A DNA stretch of 64,000 bases from Sunxiuqinia dokdonensis (GTDB lineage Bacteria > Bacteroidota > Bacteroidia > Bacteroidales > Prolixibacteraceae): assembly GCF_001270965.1 (NCBI RefSeq), contig NZ_LGIA01000161.1, positions 1 through 64,000 on the forward strand. The letters run 5' to 3'. Below the pieces are notes generated by a model. It was given only the letters and a program-made list of their open reading frames with translations. It was not told the DNA's origin and made no database searches. Every line of letters begins with the position of its first letter. The first letter of the stretch is position 1. This document shows positions 18,547-27,217 of this stretch, one piece after another. The position numbers and the translations under genes were made by a program.

Positions 18547-19365
18547 CTAAGTCATTTTCAAAAAGCCGACTTCTTTTTCGGAGAGGAAACGCCATTTGCC
18601 ACGGGGAAGGTTTTTCTTGGTCAACCCGGCAAACACCACCCGGTCGAGTTTGATGACCCGGTAACCCAAATGAGCAAAGATCCGGCGAACAATCCGGTTT
18701 TTGCCTGAATGAATTTCGATACCCACCTGCCGCTTGTCATCAATCGAAACATAACTGATGGCATCGGCGGCAATCGGTCCGTCTTCCAGCTCAATCCCTT
18801 TTTTCACCTGCTCCAGATCAGCCGGAGTAAATTCTTTGTCTAAAAATACGTGATAAATTTTTTTCTTTTCGTAGCTGGGATGCGTCAGCTTTTTGGTCAT
18901 TTCGCCATCGTTGGTGAACAGCAGCAGCCCCGTGGTGTCTTTATCGAGCCGCCCAACCGGGTAAATGCGCTCGGGACAAGCGCTCTGCACCAGGCTCATC
19001 ACTGTTTTTTCCGCATGCGGATCATCCATCGTGGTGACAAAACCTTTGGGCTTATTCAACAACACATACACCTTCTTCTCGGCACTGATCACCTTGCCTT
19101 TGTAGGCCACCTCATCTTTCGAAGTTACTTTATAGCCCAGGCTGGTAACCACTTCACCATTGATTGTTATTTCGCCTTTTTCAATAAGCTGGTCCGCTTC
19201 GCGACGCGAACAAATACCCGCGTTGGCAATAAACTTGTTCAACCTAATCTCCCGATCCGACTTTTTGATCAGGCTTACTTTTTTGTTTCGAGAAACAGGC
19301 TGTCCATCGCCGGGCTGCTCGTGCTGCTGATTATCGCGTCCTTCAAACTTAAACTTCTTTGTCAT
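18547..19365 (-). CDS. rluB: Ribosomal large-subunit pseudouridine synthase, RluB/RsuA family
   Basis: Converts a uridine in rRNA to pseudouridine. A basic, Gln-rich leader (~45 residues) precedes an S4 RNA-binding domain (RLNKFIANAGICSRREADQL ... ITINGEVV). The catalytic domain follows with VYVLLNKPKGFVTT and the active-site segment YPVGRLDKDTTGLLLFTND (Asp in GRLDKDT), and SGKNRIVRRIFAHLGY. The RluB/RluF/RsuA group is clear; the exact target position (23S 2605 for RluB) is inferred. The ECF sigma gene follows on the same strand. Confidence 0.9.
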   Translation of the reverse strand: MTKKFKFEGRDNQQHEQPGDGQPVSRNKKVSLIKKSDREIRLNKFIANAGICSRREADQLIEKGEITINGEVVTSLGYKVTSKDEVAYKGKVISAEKKVYVLLNKPKGFVTTMDDPHAEKTVMSLVQSACPERIYPVGRLDKDTTGLLLFTNDGEMTKKLTHPSYEKKKIYHVFLDKEFTPADLEQVKKGIELEDGPIAADAISYVSIDDKRQVGIEIHSGKNRIVRRIFAHLGYRVIKLDRVVFAGLTKKNLPRGKWRFLSEKEVGFLKMT

Positions 19366-19511
19366 AATTGGTTTTCAAATTGTCGCAAAGTTCGGAAAAA
19401 GAATTTAGATTGGCACATGGCAAACCAAGATTGGCCAATTAACGCTGTAAGCACAAGAAATCGGGTTAGAAACGGAGGTGCAGAAATCAAACTGAAGCTT
19501 ATCGAAATGAA

Positions 19512-19676
19512 GGGCTAAAGCCCGGTTGCTCGATGGCGTGTGCTGTCCCCCGGATGAATCCGGGCGTTAGTGATGGTGGTTATCATCTTCGTTCCGCTAA
19601 TTGAGTCTGCTTCATAATCAGTAACCCTGTCCTTCAGGGCAGGCCCGTCGTAGCGGACGAAGCCGGGCTTTAGCCC
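19512..19676. repeat. REP/BIME-like hairpin cluster
   Basis: Outer 14-bp inverted repeat GGGCTAAAGCCCGG (19512-19525) and CCGGGCTTTAGCCC (19663-19676), each also a hairpin by itself. Inside are CCCGGATGAATCCGGG (19549-19564) and CCCTGTCCTTCAGGG (19625-19639). This combination resembles repetitive extragenic palindromes that REP-associated tyrosine transposases mobilise; no such transposase is in the window. Confidence 0.75.
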
Positions 19677-19723
19677 AAACACTTCATAAACTCATTCCGT
19701 TGTTTTGAAACGACCAATGACAA

Positions 19724-19765
19724 TTAAAACACTATGAATGACGATCATTGACAGCCCGGACAGCA
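19724..19765 (-). repeat. Dispersed GTCATT repeat, copy C (inverted)
   Basis: On the minus strand it reads GTCAATGATCGTCATTCATA then GTGTTTTAATTGTCATTGGT. By hand it matches copy A at 31 of 42 positions. Confidence 0.55.
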
Positions 19766-19817
19766 CAAATAGGAATATAAGCCGACAATGATGATTTTGA
19801 TTTCAGATCGCCTACTC

Positions 19818-20567
19818 TTACTCTTGCTGATACAATTCGAACTGCTCCAGAATAGCTTCGCGAACCTGGTAGTTGTTGTTTACGTCGTTTAATATTCCCT
19901 TCGAATTGAAGTAGATCATGAATGAATCAGCTTCAAGCTCATCCAGACCAGTCAATTCCATCACAATCTCTTTGCTGTAATATTGCGAGAGGTATTCCCA
20001 TCGCTTTTCAGAAACGATTGCGCTCCGCACCTCTCGCTTTTGCCTTTCCTTTCGGCTAATATGATATTGCAAAAACGAGGCTGGCGAAAAAACAGCCGCA
20101 TACCAAGGCGGTTTCGAGTTGAACGCATCGCCGCGCAGCTCCGGATCAATGTCCACTGGCTTACCTGTTGAAATTCCCTCCATGCTGATGGCGTTCGACT
20201 TTCCTTTGACTTCAACCTCGCCAATGGCAAAGCGAATGGGCCTGATCCAGATGGTAAACACACTGTCGGGGTGGTGCTTGGGCGGTACGTGCACAAATTC
20301 CTTCATAAATCCCATGGCTGAAATGGCCAGGCTATCCACATTCAGCATTTCCATGGAAAACCGTCCCTGCGAATTGGTCGTTGTTCCGGCATGGTTGCGC
20401 ATGTTGACCACATGCACGTAGGGAACAGGCAAACCATCATCGCGATTCAGAATTTGCCCATTGAGGTGAATCAGAATCGGATCAACATCGATGAAGTCTT
20501 GCGCCACAAGCTGGCCTCCGTTCAGGAAGAAACAAAACAACGAAAATAGGATAAGTGCTTTTTTCAT
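19818..20567 (-). CDS. Secreted protein with carboxypeptidase-type regulatory domain
   Basis: Exported protein with signal peptide (KKALILFSLFCFFLNGGQLVAQ) and a CarboxypepD_reg-like domain at ~30-110: LNGQILNRDDGLPVPYVHVV, TTTNSQGRFSMEM and LAISAMGFMKEFVHV. The C-terminal ~120 residues are charged, with SRKERQKREVRSAIVSEKRW, and match no family I can name. Such domains are usually found at the N-terminus of TonB receptors or of large surface proteins; here it stands alone. A minus-strand TAAATTTG box at 20576-20583 would give an almost leaderless mRNA. Confidence 0.8.
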   Translation of the reverse strand: MKKALILFSLFCFFLNGGQLVAQDFIDVDPILIHLNGQILNRDDGLPVPYVHVVNMRNHAGTTTNSQGRFSMEMLNVDSLAISAMGFMKEFVHVPPKHHPDSVFTIWIRPIRFAIGEVEVKGKSNAISMEGISTGKPVDIDPELRGDAFNSKPPWYAAVFSPASFLQYHISRKERQKREVRSAIVSEKRWEYLSQYYSKEIVMELTGLDELEADSFMIYFNSKGILNDVNNNYQVREAILEQFELYQQE

Positions 20568-20701
20568 GCCAGCAACAAATTTAATATTTTAAGGCTGATA
20601 ATAAACGAAAAGCCTCAGGGGTGCCACGCTTTTAACAATATTTATGTCTTTGAGCGCAAGATCAATGGGCACAGCACATCGTGAGGGTACGGGTTTAATA
20701 C

Positions 20702-20732
20702 AAAAAGCCCGGAACAAATGACTTGTCCGGGC
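20702..20732 (-). terminator. Intrinsic terminator of dapL
   Basis: Read on the minus strand: GCCCGGACAAGTCATTTGTT then CCGGGC and a run of five T. The stem is GCCCGG plus ACAA/TTGT with one bulged base. It lies 26 bases past the dapL stop. Confidence 0.8.
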
Positions 20733-20758
20733 ACCATTCCTATCGTTTTATTCAGTCT

Positions 20759-21988
20759 TTAACTCAGGTTCTTAATCCTGGTCATGGCCTCCAATACGTT
20801 GTCACGATCGGCAAAAGCTGAAAAGCGGAAGTAGCCCTCGCCTGCCGGGCCAAAACCCGACCCGGGGGTTCCCACCACGTTGGCTTCATTCAACACTTTA
20901 TCGAAGAAATCCCACGAGCTCATTCCTCCTTTGGTTTTCACCCAAACATACGGAGCATTCACTCCACCATACACGGTATAGCCGATTTCATTCAGGCTTT
21001 CACGCATAATCCGGGCATTTTCCATGTAGTAGGCAATCACTTCCTTCACTTCTTTTTTGCCTTCGGGTGTATAAACGGCAGCCGCAGCTTTTTGAACAGG
21101 ATACGACACCCCATTGAACTTGGTTGAATGGCGACGCAACCACAATTTCTTCACCGAGTGGGCATTGCCCTGGCTATCGTAGGCTTTCAGCTCTTCGGGA
21201 ATGACCGTAAATGCACAGCGTGTTCCGGTGAATCCGGCTGTTTTCGAGAAGCTGCGGAATTCGATGGCTACTTCTTTGGCGCCTTCAATTTCGTAAATCG
21301 ACCGCGGAATGGAGTCATCGGTGATGAACGCTTCGTAAGCGGCATCAAACAAGATGATGCTTTTGTTTTCGCGGGCATAGTTCACCCATTTGGTCAGCTC
21401 TTCCTTGCTGGCTACGGTTCCGGTTGGGTTGTTCGGATAACACAGGAAAATCAGGTCGGGACGCTCGGTTGGCAAATCGGGCGTAAAGCCATTTTCATCG
21501 GTGCAGGGCATGTAAATCACCCCTTCGTAGTAGCCATTCGGCTGGCAGGCACCTGTTTTGCCAGACATCACGGTCGTATCGGCATAAACCGGGTAAACCG
21601 GATCGCAAATCGCAATCTTGTTCGATGCGCCAAAAATCTCCTGGATATTTCCGGTGTCGCACTTCGAACCATCAGAAACAATAATATCATCAGCCGGAAT
21701 ATCGATTCCGTTGGCCTGATACGCATTTTCTGCTATCGCCTTGCGCAAAAACTCATAGCCTTGCTCCGGTCCGTATCCTTTAAACGATTCGGGCTTTCCC
21801 TGCTCGTCAACACCTTCGTGAAAGGCTTTCAACACGGTCGGAACCAAAGGGCGGGTGACATCACCAATACCCATTTTTATGATTTTTTTGTCGGGATTGG
21901 CTGCCACAAATTCATTGACGCGCCGTCCAATTTCGGGAAACAAATAGCCCGCTTGCAACTTCAGATAATGCTCATTAATCAATGCCAT
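20759..21988 (-). CDS. dapL: LL-diaminopimelate aminotransferase
   Basis: PLP-dependent fold-type-I aminotransferase that makes LL-diaminopimelate from tetrahydrodipicolinate in one step (DapL route of lysine and peptidoglycan synthesis). Recognisable parts are [47 protein letters not shown] and the lysine site [20 protein letters not shown]. The C-terminus has [20 protein letters not shown]. The specific GDVTRPL and [13 protein letters not shown] patterns separate it from general aspartate aminotransferases. 409 residues, normal length. Monocistronic, with promoter box and terminator. Confidence 0.96.
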   Translation of the reverse strand: MALINEHYLKLQAGYLFPEIGRRVNEFVAANPDKKIIKMGIGDVTRPLVPTVLKAFHEGVDEQGKPESFKGYGPEQGYEFLRKAIAENAYQANGIDIPADDIIVSDGSKCDTGNIQEIFGASNKIAICDPVYPVYADTTVMSGKTGACQPNGYYEGVIYMPCTDENGFTPDLPTERPDLIFLCYPNNPTGTVASKEELTKWVNYARENKSIILFDAAYEAFITDDSIPRSIYEIEGAKEVAIEFRSFSKTAGFTGTRCAFTVIPEELKAYDSQGNAHSVKKLWLRRHSTKFNGVSYPVQKAAAAVYTPEGKKEVKEVIAYYMENARIMRESLNEIGYTVYGGVNAPYVWVKTKGGMSSWDFFDKVLNEANVVGTPGSGFGPAGEGYFRFSAFADRDNVLEAMTRIKNLS

Positions 21989-22044
21989 ATCAATTTTTTA
22001 TTTTTAGTGATTATTTTCTGTGAATCTGTTCAAATTCAGGCCTG

Positions 22045-22052
22045 CAAAGGTA
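22045..22052 (-). promoter_or_regulatory. Promoter -7 box for dapL
   Basis: Minus strand TACCTTTG, full match to TAnnTTTG, 57 bases before the dapL ATG. No -33 TTTG found at good spacing. Confidence 0.5.
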
Positions 22053-22244
22053 TAAAATTGCGGGGGTTCTGCCTAAAAGCAAGACAAATTTTAATTTTTG
22101 AAGAACGACCAGTTCATCGTTGCGCAAGCAAAGCCAACGCTTTAAACGCGATCGTGAATCAAACAAGGGAAAATACCAAAAAGCATGAAAACCACTGAAT
22201 GCGCTCACCTTAAAAAACCGCTTTGGCGATCACACGCGTCGTGC

Positions 22245-22805
22245 TTATCCTTGGAATTTGAACGTTGAAATGGCAACCGGCTGACGTCCTGACCGCTCAT
22301 TTTCGAACAATTTACCGTCCTCAAGGCCGAAATTCAAAAAAGGCAAGACGGTCGGCAGCAAATTTCTTACCGGCTCGTACATTTGCGAATCCGCTTTTAC
22401 GTCCTCCGGAATTAGGCCGATACTTTCATCCAATTCATCAATAACAATAAGCAACACACTTAAAATCAATGCCGATTTGATGATGCCAAAAAGAATGCCG
22501 GCCAGCCGGTTGATAAAGCCCAGAGCAACAGCCGAAATGATGGTTTCGACCGCCTTGCCAATTAAATGGACCAGCAGTACAATAACAATAAAGGTAGCGA
22601 TAAATGCAACCAAGCCGAGGTGTTCGGGCTGGTAGTTGAAGGTATCAACGATAAACCCGGCCGTGAGGTGCGAAAAATGGATGGCGCCCCAAATACCCAA
22701 GATCAGTCCGGCAAGCGACGCCACTTCGGCTACAAAGCCTTTATAAAATCCGCGAAATGCGGCCAGTACCAGCAATACCCCAAGAATAATATCGATATAA
22801 TTCAC
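22245..22805 (-). CDS. CvpA family inner membrane protein
   Basis: Four-helix membrane protein of the CvpA family; in E. coli CvpA is linked to colicin V production and envelope stress, but its activity is unknown. The start NYIDIILGVLLVLAAFRGFY and the RGFYKGFVAEVASLAGLILG segment are typical, followed by VAFIATFIVIVLLVHLIGKA and LAGILFGIIKSALILSVLLI. I take GTG at 22805 as start because family members begin with this NYIDI motif. An in-frame TTG at 22913 would add 36 residues of AT-rich, non-family sequence. Divergent from the GH3 gene. Confidence 0.85.
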   Translation of the reverse strand: MNYIDIILGVLLVLAAFRGFYKGFVAEVASLAGLILGIWGAIHFSHLTAGFIVDTFNYQPEHLGLVAFIATFIVIVLLVHLIGKAVETIISAVALGFINRLAGILFGIIKSALILSVLLIVIDELDESIGLIPEDVKADSQMYEPVRNLLPTVLPFLNFGLEDGKLFENERSGRQPVAISTFKFQG

Positions 22806-22984
22806 GTCAATAGATTTAAATGGCCAGATGAATGTTGTTGATTTTTGCCTGAAAATATTTTTAAGTAAAAATAGAAAAATATTTTTGCTAAGATGGTCAG
22901 TAGGTAGTTTCAATCAAAAAAGATAAATTTGACTGCTACAGAACAGGATTCTGTCATTTGTTTTAACCCTGTAAAATCAGACCT

Positions 22985-24502
22985 ATGCCGTTTATTAATT
23001 CTGTGATCAACTGGATCAATTTCAAGCGAATCAATGAGATCGACCTCTTTAAAGAACATCCTTTTGACACTCAGCTCGAAGTATTTTTCGATCTGCTGAA
23101 AGAAGCCAGCGACACAGAGTTTGGGCGAACATACGACTTCAAAAGCATTCGCTCCGAAAAAGAATTCAAAGAACGTGTCCCCATTCGCTATTACGAAGAT
23201 TTTGCACCCTATATCGAACGTTTGCGTCAAGGAGAGAAAAATTTGATTTGGCCGGGCGAAATCAAATGGTTTGCCAAATCGTCGGGAACCACCAACGACA
23301 AAAGCAAATTCATCCCCGTCAGCAAGCAATCGCTCGAAGATGTTCACTTTCGCGGAGCCAAGGATGTTTTTGCACTCTACCTGAAAAACAATCCCGACTC
23401 GGGCGTGCTGTTCGGGAAAACGCTCACCCTGGGTGGCAGCCAGCAGGTGAACAACTTCAGCAACAAATCGTATTTTGGCGACCTCTCTGCTATTTTAATT
23501 GAGAACACGCCTTTTTGGGCCGAGTTTATTCGCACCCCATCGGTCGAAGTGGCTTTGTTGGAAGAGTTTGAAGAAAAAATCGCCAAGATCATTGACGAGT
23601 CGCTGGATGAAAACGTGACCTCGCTGGCCGGAGTTCCCTCCTGGTTTTTGGTGCTGCTCAACCGGATTCTGGAACACACGGGCAAAAGCAGCATCCTGGA
23701 CGTGTGGCCCAACCTGGAAGTTTTTATTCACGGTGGAATCAAGTTCGATCCGTATCGCGAACAATACCAGCGCATCATCCCATCGGCATCCATGAACTAC
23801 ATGGAAACCTACAATGCTTCGGAAGGCTTTTTTGCCATTCAGGACGACCCCGACAGCAGCGACATGCTTTTAATGCTCGACTACGGAATATATTATGAAT
23901 TCATCCCGATGGAAAATCTGGAGGATGAAAATCCAAAAACACTCAGCCTGTCCGAGGTTGAACTGGACAAAAACTACGCTTTGGTGATTAGCACCAACGG
24001 CGGGCTTTGGCGATACATTATTGGCGACACGGTTCAATTCACCTGCAAAAAACCCTTCAAAATAAAAATTACCGGGCGAACCAAACATTTTATCAATGCC
24101 TTTGGCGAGGAAGTGATTGTGGACAATGCCGAACAAGCACTGAAGATTGCCACCGAGCGTACAAAAGCCATTGTGAAGGAATACACGGCCGGGCCGGTTT
24201 TTATGAAACAGGATCAGAAAGGAGCACACGAGTGGATCATCGAGTTTGAGCAGGAACCCAATGACCTGGAGTACTTTGTTGATGTACTGGATGACGCACT
24301 GAAGACGCTCAACTCGGATTACGAAGCCAAGCGCCACAAAAATCTGACTTTGGAAAAGCCTCACCTTTTGGTGGCCAAGCCGGGTTTATTTTACGAGTGG
24401 ATGAAACAACGCGGCAAAGTGGGCGGACAAAACAAGATTCCGCGACTGGCCAACGACCGAAAATACCTGGATGAATTGATCGAGCTGCAAAAAAGATTGT
24501 AA
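22985..24502 (+). CDS. GH3 family acyl-adenylating enzyme (auxin-responsive GH3-like)
   Basis: Member of the GH3 branch of the ANL adenylating superfamily, whose plant members conjugate amino acids to jasmonate or auxin. Segments seen: the nucleotide motif WFAKSSGTTNDKSKFIPVS (residues ~95-113), VTSLAGVPSWFLVLLNRIL, NYMETYNASEGFFAIQDD (adenine-binding YxASEG), and the hinge/C-domain IIGDTVQFTCKKPFKIKITG and GGQNKIPRLANDRKYLDEL. Full length at 505 residues. Bacterial members are widespread in Bacteroidetes but their substrates are not known to me. Single gene, 62 bases before the deoxynucleoside kinase gene. Confidence 0.92.
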   Translation: MPFINSVINWINFKRINEIDLFKEHPFDTQLEVFFDLLKEASDTEFGRTYDFKSIRSEKEFKERVPIRYYEDFAPYIERLRQGEKNLIWPGEIKWFAKSSGTTNDKSKFIPVSKQSLEDVHFRGAKDVFALYLKNNPDSGVLFGKTLTLGGSQQVNNFSNKSYFGDLSAILIENTPFWAEFIRTPSVEVALLEEFEEKIAKIIDESLDENVTSLAGVPSWFLVLLNRILEHTGKSSILDVWPNLEVFIHGGIKFDPYREQYQRIIPSASMNYMETYNASEGFFAIQDDPDSSDMLLMLDYGIYYEFIPMENLEDENPKTLSLSEVELDKNYALVISTNGGLWRYIIGDTVQFTCKKPFKIKITGRTKHFINAFGEEVIVDNAEQALKIATERTKAIVKEYTAGPVFMKQDQKGAHEWIIEFEQEPNDLEYFVDVLDDALKTLNSDYEAKRHKNLTLEKPHLLVAKPGLFYEWMKQRGKVGGQNKIPRLANDRKYLDELIELQKRL

Positions 24503-24530
24503 TTTATAGCCCGGATTCAGGTAGCTCGAC

Positions 24531-24538
24531 TAAATTTG
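24531..24538 (+). promoter_or_regulatory. Candidate -7 promoter box for the deoxynucleoside kinase
   Basis: TAAATTTG matches TAnnTTTG, 27 bases before the kinase ATG. No clear -33 element. Confidence 0.4.
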
Positions 24539-24564
24539 TAAATCAAAATTGAAAATAAGAAATC

Positions 24565-25179
24565 ATGCATATTGCTCTCGCAGGTAACATTGGTGCCGGA
24601 AAAACAACCCTGACTGCCTTATTGGCTAAACACTACGGATGGCGACCACATTACGAAGATGTGGACGAAAACCCCTATTTGAATGATTTTTACGAAGATA
24701 TGCAACGGTGGTCATTCAACCTGCAAATCTACTTTTTAAATAGTCGGTTTTCACAAATTATGGACATCCAGAATTCGGGAAAGACCGTGGTTCAGGACCG
24801 GACCATTTACGAAGATGCAGAAATTTTTGCGCCCAACCTGCATGCCATGGGCTTAATGTCAACGCGTGATTTCAACAACTACGTCACGCTTTTCCGGCTG
24901 ATGAGCAAGCTGGTGAAAGCACCCGACCTGTTGATTTATTTGCGGGCCAACGTGCCAACGCTGGTCAACCAGATCCAGCAACGCGGCCGCGAATACGAAA
25001 ACTCCATTCGCCTGGATTATTTGAAGCAATTGAACGAGCGCTACGAAGCCTGGATCAGTCACTACAACGAAGGCAAATTACTGATCATCAATGTTGATAA
25101 AATTGATATCACCAACAACCCGGAAGACCTGAGCAGTGTGATTGATAAGATTGATGCACAGATTCACGGTTTGTTTTAA
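24565..25179 (+). CDS. Deoxynucleoside kinase (deoxyadenosine/deoxycytidine kinase family)
   Basis: Phosphorylates deoxynucleosides for the salvage of DNA precursors. The Walker A loop is at the very start (ALAGNIGAGKTTL, residues 4-16). VVQDRTIYEDAEIF holds the DRS-like motif (Asp-Arg) and catalytic Glu. The lid region is QQRGREYENSIRLDYLKQLN. 204 residues, typical for the bacterial dNK family. Which base it prefers cannot be read from the motifs. Confidence 0.92.
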   Translation: MHIALAGNIGAGKTTLTALLAKHYGWRPHYEDVDENPYLNDFYEDMQRWSFNLQIYFLNSRFSQIMDIQNSGKTVVQDRTIYEDAEIFAPNLHAMGLMSTRDFNNYVTLFRLMSKLVKAPDLLIYLRANVPTLVNQIQQRGREYENSIRLDYLKQLNERYEAWISHYNEGKLLIINVDKIDITNNPEDLSSVIDKIDAQIHGLF

Positions 25180-25255
25180 GCCGTGTACGGCGCATGCGAA
25201 CTCTTAACCTGTTGATATCGCGTTCCGAAGCTTAACCGCAAACGATCGGCTGGAA

Positions 25256-25297
25256 GTCAATGAGTGCCATTCATCGTCATTCAATGGTCGTGGATTG
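25256..25297 (+). repeat. Dispersed GTCATT repeat, copy B
   Basis: GTCAATGAGTGCCATTCATC followed by GTCATTCAATGGTCGTGGAT. Matches copy A at 31 of 42 positions by eye. It lies between the convergent kinase genes. Confidence 0.55.
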
Positions 25298-25314
25298 TTC
25301 AGAAAACTGCGCAA

Positions 25315-26313
25315 TCAACCCTTAAATGCGTCAACTTCCTGCTTAATCAGCTGTAGTTCTTCGTCCGGAATTCTGGCGCCAAACACTTGAATCACTTTAC
25401 TGGCCAGCAGCGAAGCCAACTTTCCACAGTTTTCCAGGCTGAAACCATTGGCTAAACCGTACAAAAATCCCGACGCGTAAACATCGCCGGCTCCGGTGGT
25501 ATCGATGCTTTTGACCTGGGGTGTTTCAACTTTCACAAACTGGTCGCCCGCCTGAATAAGCGAGCCATCGCGACTAATTTTGACGACGGCTATTTCGCAT
25601 TGGCTGGCTATTTGTTTCAATGCAGCCTTGGGCTCCAGGCCGGTGTAGGCTTTGGCTTCCTCTTCGTTGGCAAATACAATGTCGACATACTCAGCAATCA
25701 AACCCTTTAGAAAGTCGAGGTTGGCTTCCACCACGTTGAAACTGGCTAGGTCGAGTGCAATTTTCAGTCCTTGCTTTTTCGCCAACTTCAACACGCCCTC
25801 AATTAAAGCATGATTGAAAACCAGGTAACCTTCAATATGCAGGTAATCGTAGTTTGAAAAGAGTTCCTGAGAAAGCTCGTCGACACTCAGTTCGCTGGCC
25901 GCACCCAGGTAAGTTCCAAAAGTGCGCTCCGAATCGGGCGAAATCAGCGTGGCCGCTTTCCCGGTAGGAATCTGGCTATAAAACAGGTGTGGGACGATTC
26001 GGTTTTTTTCAAATTCGTCCTTGAAGAAGTGGCCCATCGGATCATTCGAAATTTTACCGATAAAGCCAGCGCTACCGCCAAGTTGTGCGATGGCCCTTAC
26101 CGTATTGGCTGCGGATCCTCCGGTTTCAATCGAGCGTTCCAGCCCTTCGGTCGAATCCAGGATTTTTTGCGAAAGCGGGGCATCAACCAAGGTCATGCTC
26201 CCTTTGGGCAGCTGAAAAGTATTGAGCAGCTGGTCATCTTCCAACTGAACGAGAATATCAACCAAGGCACTTCCAATGCCCACAATTGTTTTTGGTGTCA
26301 TAGCGTTTTTCAT
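25315..26313 (-). CDS. PfkB family carbohydrate/nucleoside kinase (adenosine kinase-like)
   Basis: Ribokinase-superfamily kinase. The N-terminal GIGSALVDILVQL and ETGGSAANTVRAIAQLGG (substrate lid and GG motif) and the C-terminal catalytic DTTGAGDVYASGFLYGL are all present; ANEEEAKAY is also typical. Bacteroidetes homologues are often labelled adenosine kinase; ribokinase or fructokinase activity cannot be excluded. I take the start at ATG 26313 (MKNAMTPKTIVG) or ATG 26301. An in-frame extension to 26463 only translates the 21-bp repeat array. Confidence 0.88.
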   Translation of the reverse strand: MKNAMTPKTIVGIGSALVDILVQLEDDQLLNTFQLPKGSMTLVDAPLSQKILDSTEGLERSIETGGSAANTVRAIAQLGGSAGFIGKISNDPMGHFFKDEFEKNRIVPHLFYSQIPTGKAATLISPDSERTFGTYLGAASELSVDELSQELFSNYDYLHIEGYLVFNHALIEGVLKLAKKQGLKIALDLASFNVVEANLDFLKGLIAEYVDIVFANEEEAKAYTGLEPKAALKQIASQCEIAVVKISRDGSLIQAGDQFVKVETPQVKSIDTTGAGDVYASGFLYGLANGFSLENCGKLASLLASKVIQVFGARIPDEELQLIKQEVDAFKG

Positions 26314-26358
26314 AGGCTGGCAAAAATAATAAAAAACACGCTCCGCTGAACAATACGC

Positions 26359-26505
26359 GTAGGCAACAATAGACAACTCGTAGCCGCCAGCAATAGGCAA
26401 TAGGTTGTCAAGGATAAACGGCAAGTAGTCAAGGACAGAAAGGACGTAGCCAACAATAGGCAATAGGTTGTCAACGATAAACGACAGGTAGTTATGGGTA
26501 GACCA
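26359..26505. repeat. Degenerate 21-bp tandem array, seven units
   Basis: Units start at 26359, 26380, 26401, 26422, 26443, 26464 and 26485. Units 2/5, 3/6 and 4/7 are much closer to each other than to the rest, so a 63-bp superunit is duplicated: CAATAGGCAATAGGTTGTCA recurs at 26391 and 26454. It ends 46 bases before the start of the PfkB kinase gene. Confidence 0.8.
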
Positions 26506-26654
26506 GCATCAAGGGACGGCGGTTGAGCAGGATGAATGACCTCTCCTGAAATGTTCTGACAGATTTATACTTGATTGCTGGCAAGTAAAAAGGGTTGCCT
26601 ATGGCGCACCGGGCTTTCCCGACTGAAGAACAATAATATCCTCCGGCAAACGGT

Positions 26655-26681
26655 TTTGATGGTTGTAATTCTCTATATTTG
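26655..26681 (+). promoter_or_regulatory. Promoter of the fecI-like sigma operon
   Basis: TTTG at 26655-26658 and TATATTTG at 26674-26681, the -33 and -7 elements of a Bacteroidetes housekeeping promoter (spacing slightly short at 15). The sigma gene ATG is 30 bases downstream. Confidence 0.55.
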
Positions 26682-26710
26682 CAGGGCTATGACACGAAAA
26701 AACGCCACCA

Positions 26711-27217
26711 ATGACGGCTGAAGAGAGAAACAACAACTGGTTTCGACAGGTATTTGACAAACACTACAAAGCGATTCGAAACTTTGTTTACTACTTATCC
26801 GGGGACCTGAGCCTGGCTGATGATTTGACCCAGGATGTATTTTTGTTTTTGTGGGAAGAACGCGATAAGATCAACGATGAAACCGTTAAATCCTATTTAT
26901 TCACCATCGCAAAGAACCGGTATTTCAAACATCATCAAAAAAAAACCATTCGTCTGAATTTCGTCAACAAGCTGATCAACGAACCAAACCACGAGTCACC
27001 CGAATTTGTTTTGGAGCTAAAGGAATTTGATCAAAAGTTGCAGTCAGCAATTGCGGAGATTCCAGATAAAACCCGTGCTATTTTCTTAATGAGCCGCATT
27101 GACCAAATGACTTACAGCGAAATTGCCACAGTGATGCAACTGAGCAACAAAGCGGTCGAAAAGCACATGAGTAAAGCCTTGCAATTGTTACGGCAAAAAG
27201 TGGACAAAAAATTATGA
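26711..27217 (+). CDS. FecI-type RNA polymerase ECF sigma factor
   Basis: 168-residue ECF sigma factor of the kind that drives a neighbouring TonB receptor. Region 2 is FDKHYKAIRNFVYYLSGDLS ... ADDLTQDVFLFLWEERDKI with KSYLFTIAKNRYFKHH; region 4 is MTYSEIATVMQLSNKAVEKH. The stop overlaps the FecR gene (ATGA), which in turn overlaps the TonB receptor gene, so the three form one translationally coupled operon of cell-surface signalling. Confidence 0.95.
   Translation: MTAEERNNNWFRQVFDKHYKAIRNFVYYLSGDLSLADDLTQDVFLFLWEERDKINDETVKSYLFTIAKNRYFKHHQKKTIRLNFVNKLINEPNHESPEFVLELKEFDQKLQSAIAEIPDKTRAIFLMSRIDQMTYSEIATVMQLSNKAVEKHMSKALQLLRQKVDKKL

Larger units (their letters stand above)
19366..19817. other. 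Long gap with REP-like hairpins and a GTCATT repeat
   Basis: No convincing gene. The middle (19512-19676) is a nested hairpin cluster and 19724-19765 is an inverted copy of the dispersed repeat. The rest shows nothing I can name. Confidence 0.6.
26314..26710. other. Divergent gap with tandem array and sigma-gene promoter
   Basis: Contains the 21-bp array at 26359-26505 and, at the right end, the promoter of the ECF sigma gene. No gene seen in between. Confidence 0.6.

Noticed and set aside
21128-22198. Long open frame (356 codons) antisense to dapL
   Set aside because: It mirrors dapL, a certain gene, has no recognisable domain and runs into the noncoding gap; a shadow frame.
26314-26463. 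N-terminal extension of the PfkB kinase
   Set aside because: It translates the 21-bp repeat array; the family N-terminus starts at the ATG near 26301-26313.
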